Source of the DNA: Archivesica marissinica
Taxonomy: Eukaryota > Mollusca > Bivalvia > Venerida > Vesicomyidae
Direction: 5' to 3'
DNA length: 64,000 nucleotides
NCBI GenBank assembly: GCA_014843695.1
Contig: CM026404.1
Span: 87,482,221 to 87,546,220 of the forward strand
Below the pieces are notes generated by a model. The model was not told the DNA's origin. It worked only from the letters and a program-made list of their open reading frames with translations, and made no database searches. This document shows positions 58,301-64,000 of the stretch, one piece after another; the first letter of the stretch is position 1, and each line of letters begins with the position of its first letter. A program made the translations under genes and the position numbers.

Positions 58301-61196
58301 TCATGTCCTACTGTCCATACAAACCTACACCTATAATCATGTCCTACTGTCCCTACAAACCTACACCTATAATCATGCCCTACTGTCCCTACAAACCTAC
58401 ACCTATAATCATGTCCTACTGTCCCTACAAACCTACCCCTATAATCATGTCCTACTGTCCCTACAAACCTACCCCTATAATCATGTCCTACTGTCCCTAC
58501 AAACCTACACCTATAATCATGTCCTGCTGTCCATACAAACCTACCCCTATAATCATGCCCTACTGTCCCTACAAACCTACCCTATAATCATGTCCTACTG
58601 TCCCTACAAACCTACCCCTATAATCATGTCCTACTGTCCCTACAAACCTACCCCTATAATCATGTCCTACTGTCCCTACAAACCTACCCCTATAATCATG
58701 TCCTACTGTCCCTACAAACCTACCCCTATAATCATGTCCTACTGTCCCTACAAACCTACCCCTATAATCATGTCCTACTGTCCCTACAAACCTACCCCTA
58801 TAATCATGTCCTACTGTCCCTACAAACCTACCCCTATAATCATGTCCTACTGTCCATACAAACCTACCCCTATAATCATGTCCTACTGTCCATACAAACC
58901 TACCCCTATAATCATGTCCTACTGTCCCTACAAACCTACCCCTATAATCATGTCCTACTGTCCCTACAAACCTACCCCTATAATCATGTCCTACTGTCCC
59001 TACAAACCTACCCCTATAATCATGTCCTACTGTCCATACAAACCTACCCCTATAATCATGTCCTACTGTCCCTACAAACCTACCCCTATAATCATGTCCT
59101 ACTGTCCCTACAAACCTACACCTATAATCATGTCCTACTGTCCCTACAAACCTACCCCTATAATCATGTCCTGCTGTCCATACAAACCTACCCCTATAAT
59201 CATGTCCTGCTGTCCATACAAACCTACACCTATAATCATGCCCTACTGTCCCTACAAACCTACACCTATAATCATGTCCTACTGTCCCTACAAACCTACC
59301 CCTATAATCATGCCCTGCTGTCCATACAAACCTACACCTATAATCATGCCCTACTGTCCCTACAAACCTACACCTATAATCATGCCCTACTGTCCCTACA
59401 CACCTACCCCTATAATCATGTCCTGCTGTCCATACAAACCTACCCCTATAATCATGTCCTACTGTCCCTACAAACCTACACCTATAATCATGTCCTACTG
59501 TCCCTACAAACCTACACCTATAATCATGTCCTACTGTCCCTACAAACCTACACCTATAATCATGTCCTACTGTCCCTACAAACCTACACCTATAATCATG
59601 CCCTACTGTCCATACAAACCTACCCCTATAATCATGTCCTACTGTCCCTACAAACCTACCCCTATAATCATGTCCTGCTGTCCATACAAACCTACACCTA
59701 TAATCATGCCCTGCTGTCCATACAAACCTACACCTATAATCATGTCCTACTGTCCCTACAAACCTACCCCTATAATCATGTCCTGCTGTCCCTACAAACC
59801 TACACCTATAATCATGTCCTACTGTCCATACAAACCTACACCTATAATCATGTCCTACTGTCCCTACAAACCTACACCTATAATCATGTCCTACTGTCCC
59901 TACAAACATACACCTATAATCATGTCCTACTGTCCCTACAAACCTACACCTATAATCATGCCCTACTGTTCATACAAACCTACCCCTATAATCATGTCCT
60001 ACTGTCCCTACAAACCTACCCCTATAATCATGTCCTGCTGTCCATACAAACCTACACCTATAATCATGCCCTGCTGTCCATACAAACCTACACCTATAAT
60101 CATGCCCTACTGTCCCTACAAACCTACACCTATAATCATGCCCTACTGTCCCTACAAACCTACACATATAATCATGTCCTACTGTCCCTACAAACCTACC
60201 CCTATAATCATGCCCTGCTGTCCATACAAACCTACACCTATAATCATGCCCTACTGTCCCTACAAGCCTACGCCTATAATCATGCCCTACTGTCCCTACA
60301 CACCTACCCCTATAATCATGTCCTGCTGTCCATACAAACCTACCCCTATAATCATGTCCTACTGTCCCTACAAACCTACCCCTATAATCATGTCCTACTG
60401 TCCATACAAACCTACCCCTATAATCATGTCCTACTGTCCATACAAACCTACCCCTATAATCATGTCCTACTGTCCCTACAAACCTACCCTATAATCATGT
60501 CCTACTGTCCCTACAAACCTACCCCTATAATCATGTCCTACTGTCCCTACAAACCTACCCCTATAATCATGTCCTACTGTCCATACAAACCTACCCCTAT
60601 AATCATGTCCTACTGTCCCTACAAACCTACCCCTATAATCATGTCCTACTGTCCCTACAAACCTACCCCTATAATCATGTCCTACTGTCCCTACAAACCT
60701 ACCCCTATAATCATGTCCTACTGTCCATACAAACCTACCCCTATAATCATGTCCTACTGTCCATACAAACCTACCCCTATAATCATGTCCTACTGTCCCT
60801 ACAAACCTACCCCTATAATCATGTCCTACTGTCCCTACAAACCTACCCCTATAATCATGTCCTACTGTCCATACAAACCTACCCCTATAATCATGTCCTA
60901 CTGTCCCTACAAACCTACCCCTATAATCATGTCCTACTGTCCATACAAACCTACCCCTATAATCATGTCCTACTGTCCATACAAACCTACCCCTATAATC
61001 ATGTCCTACTGTCCCTACAAACCTACACCTATAATCATGTCCTACTGTCCCTACAAACCTACACCTATAATCATGTCCTACTGTCCCTACAAACCTACAC
61101 CTATAATCATGTCCTACTGTCCCTACAAACCTACACCTATAATCATGCCCTACTGTCCATACAAACCTACCCCTATAATCATGTCCTACTGTCCCT
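55315..61196. repeat. Minisatellite, 36-bp period, about 163 units
   Basis: The unit is TCCTACTGTCCCTACAAACC followed by TACCCCTATAATCATG. The commonest changes are TGTCCATAC for TGTCCCTAC and CCTACACCT for CCTACCCCT. Rarer are ATGCCC and TGCTGTCC. In the frame SYCPYKPTPIIM the two common changes are silent, but one-base deletions (near 55633, 58182, 58581 and 60489) break that frame repeatedly. The array runs into an assembly gap, so it is incomplete. Confidence 0.98.
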
Positions 61197-62196
61197 NNNN
61201 NNNNNNNNNNNNNNNNNNNNNNNNNNNNNNNNNNNNNNNNNNNNNNNNNNNNNNNNNNNNNNNNNNNNNNNNNNNNNNNNNNNNNNNNNNNNNNNNNNNN
61301 NNNNNNNNNNNNNNNNNNNNNNNNNNNNNNNNNNNNNNNNNNNNNNNNNNNNNNNNNNNNNNNNNNNNNNNNNNNNNNNNNNNNNNNNNNNNNNNNNNNN
61401 NNNNNNNNNNNNNNNNNNNNNNNNNNNNNNNNNNNNNNNNNNNNNNNNNNNNNNNNNNNNNNNNNNNNNNNNNNNNNNNNNNNNNNNNNNNNNNNNNNNN
61501 NNNNNNNNNNNNNNNNNNNNNNNNNNNNNNNNNNNNNNNNNNNNNNNNNNNNNNNNNNNNNNNNNNNNNNNNNNNNNNNNNNNNNNNNNNNNNNNNNNNN
61601 NNNNNNNNNNNNNNNNNNNNNNNNNNNNNNNNNNNNNNNNNNNNNNNNNNNNNNNNNNNNNNNNNNNNNNNNNNNNNNNNNNNNNNNNNNNNNNNNNNNN
61701 NNNNNNNNNNNNNNNNNNNNNNNNNNNNNNNNNNNNNNNNNNNNNNNNNNNNNNNNNNNNNNNNNNNNNNNNNNNNNNNNNNNNNNNNNNNNNNNNNNNN
61801 NNNNNNNNNNNNNNNNNNNNNNNNNNNNNNNNNNNNNNNNNNNNNNNNNNNNNNNNNNNNNNNNNNNNNNNNNNNNNNNNNNNNNNNNNNNNNNNNNNNN
61901 NNNNNNNNNNNNNNNNNNNNNNNNNNNNNNNNNNNNNNNNNNNNNNNNNNNNNNNNNNNNNNNNNNNNNNNNNNNNNNNNNNNNNNNNNNNNNNNNNNNN
62001 NNNNNNNNNNNNNNNNNNNNNNNNNNNNNNNNNNNNNNNNNNNNNNNNNNNNNNNNNNNNNNNNNNNNNNNNNNNNNNNNNNNNNNNNNNNNNNNNNNNN
62101 NNNNNNNNNNNNNNNNNNNNNNNNNNNNNNNNNNNNNNNNNNNNNNNNNNNNNNNNNNNNNNNNNNNNNNNNNNNNNNNNNNNNNNNNNNNNNNNN
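61197..62196. other. Assembly gap, exactly 1000 N
   Basis: The run of N is exactly 1000 bases, a conventional placeholder for a gap of unknown size. It separates two different tandem arrays (36-bp and 48-bp), so the true junction is unseen and an open frame bridging it is meaningless. Confidence 0.98.
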
Positions 62197-64000
62197 GGCT
62201 GCTAGCTACATGCTGTCATTGACTGTTAGATACATACAACCATTGGCTGCTAGCTACATGCTGTCATTGACTGTTAGATACATACAACCATTGGCTGCTA
62301 GCTACATGCTGTCATTGACTGTTAGATACATACAACCATTGGCTGTCAGCTACATGCTGTCATTGACTGTTAGATACATACAACCATTGGCTGCTAGCTA
62401 CATGCTGTCATTGACTGTTAGATACATACAACCATTGGCTGTCAGCTACATGCTGTCATTGACTGTTAGATACATACAACCATTGGCTGTCAGCTACATG
62501 CTGTCATTGACTGTTAGATACATACAACCATTGGCTGTCAGCTACATGCTGTCATTGACTGTTAGATACATACAACCATTGGCTGCTAGCTACATGCTGT
62601 CATTGACTGTTAGATACATACAACCATTGGCTGCTAGCTACATGCTGTCATTGACTGTTAGATACATACAACCATTGGCTGTCAGCTACATGCTGTCATT
62701 GACTGTTAGATACATACAACCATTGGCTGCTAGCTACATGCTGTCATTGACTGTTAGATACATACAACCATTGGCTGCTAGCGACATGCTGTCATTGACT
62801 GTTAGATACATACAACCATTGGCTGTCAGCTACATGCTGTCATTGACTGTTAGATACATACAACCATTGGCTGCTAGCTACATGCTGTCATTGACTGTTA
62901 GATACATACAACCATTGGCTGCTAGCTACATGCTGTCATTGACTGTTAGATACATACAACCATTGGCTGCTAGCTACATGCTGTCATTGACTGTTAGATA
63001 CATACAACCATTGGCTGCTAGCTACATGCTGTCATTGACTGTTAGATACATACAACCATTGGCTGCTAGCTACATGCTGTCATTGACTGTTAGATACATA
63101 CAACCATTGGCTGCTAGCTACATGCTGTCATTGACTGTTAGATACATACAACCATTGGCTGCTAGCTACATGCTGTCATTGACTGTTAGATACATACAAC
63201 CATTGGCTGCTAGCTACATGCTGTCATTGACTGTTAGATACATACAACCATTGGCTGCTAGCTACATGCTGTCATTGACTGTTAGATACATACAACCATT
63301 GGCTGCTAGCTACATGCTGTCATTGACTGTTAGATACATACAACATTGGCTGCTAGCTACATGCTGTCATTGACTGTTAGATACATACAACCATTGGCTG
63401 CTAGCTACATGCTGTCATTGACTGTTAGATACATACAACCATTGGCTGTCAGCTACATGCTGTCATTGACTGTTAGATACATACAACCATTGGCTGCTAG
63501 CTACATGCTGTCATTGACTGTTAGATACATACAACCATTGGCTGTCAGCTACATGCTGTCATTGACTGTTAGATACATACAACCAGTGGCTGTCAGCTAC
63601 ATGCTGTCATTGACTGTTAGATACATACAACCATTGGCTGCTAGCTACATGCTGTCATTGAATGTTAGATACATACAACCATTGGCTGCTAGCTACATGC
63701 TGTCATTGACTGTTAGATACATACAACCATTGGCTGCTAGCTACATGCTGTCATTGACTGTTAGATACATACAACCATTGGCTGTCAGCTACATGCTGTC
63801 ATTGACTGTTAGATACATACAACCATTGGCTGCTAGCTACATGCTGTCATTGACTGTTAGATACATACAACCATTGGCTGCTAGCTACATGCTGTCATTG
63901 ACTGTTAGATACATACAACCATTGGCTGTCAGCTACATGCTGTCATTGACTGTTAGATACATACAACCATTGGCTGTCAGCTACATGCTGTCATTGACTG
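62197..64000. repeat. Tandem repeat, 48-bp period, about 38 copies, continues beyond window
   Basis: The unit is GGCTGCTAGCTACATGCTGT, CATTGACTGTTAGATACATA, CAACCATT. There are two main forms, GGCTGCTAGC and GGCTGTCAGC, plus single-unit changes (GCGACATG near 62780, AACCAGTGG near 63586, CAACATTGG near 63343 with one base lost, GAATGTT near 63660). The array reaches the right edge. Confidence 0.98.

Noticed and set aside
60497..63373. 958-codon frame
   Set aside because: It crosses a 1000-N gap and joins two unrelated tandem arrays.

Overview
The window looks like repeat-dominated, largely non-genic DNA from a eukaryote, most likely a bivalve mollusc or another lophotrochozoan. The evidence is AT-rich sequence, many tRNA-derived SINEs, decayed non-LTR retrotransposons (LINEs), TA-flanked miniature DNA transposons and very large minisatellites. 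There is no operon structure and no rRNA. The taxon is an inference from the type of repeats; no housekeeping gene is present to fix it.

Layout. Positions 1-17440 are an AT-rich background with a 76-bp tandem repeat, several SINE families, miniature TIR elements, LINE remnants and two moderate tandem arrays (49-bp and 61-bp periods). Positions 17455-32325 are one giant 36-bp-period minisatellite of about 410 units that abuts LINE reverse-transcriptase sequence. It contains a higher-order repeat of about 690 bp in at least five dispersed copies. Positions 32330-50080 return to transposon-rich sequence. This part has two inverted copies of a TIR element, a LINE interrupted by an unclassified 514-bp insertion, a LINE inserted into a SINE (41169-43426), a 772-bp GACA microsatellite, and the only non-transposon-like coding candidate, a 134-residue Cys/Trp-rich frame at 46624-47028. 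From 50085 to the end five large tandem arrays follow almost back to back (periods 27, 45, 26, 36 and 48 bp). An assembly gap of exactly 1000 N (61197-62196) lies between the last two.

How the parts relate. The clearest biology is a layered transposon history that can be read from target-site duplications (TSDs): SINE in SINE, SINE in LINE, LINE in SINE, and an unknown insert in LINE. Five tRNA-derived SINE types (called A-E here) are present. A and D share one 3' tail, while B and C share a different 3' tail with a 6-bp stem, which suggests two LINE machineries each mobilising more than one SINE family. Long open frames in the tandem arrays exist because most periods are multiples of three and the units lack stop codons. 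I do not regard them as genes. No complete cellular gene can be supported.
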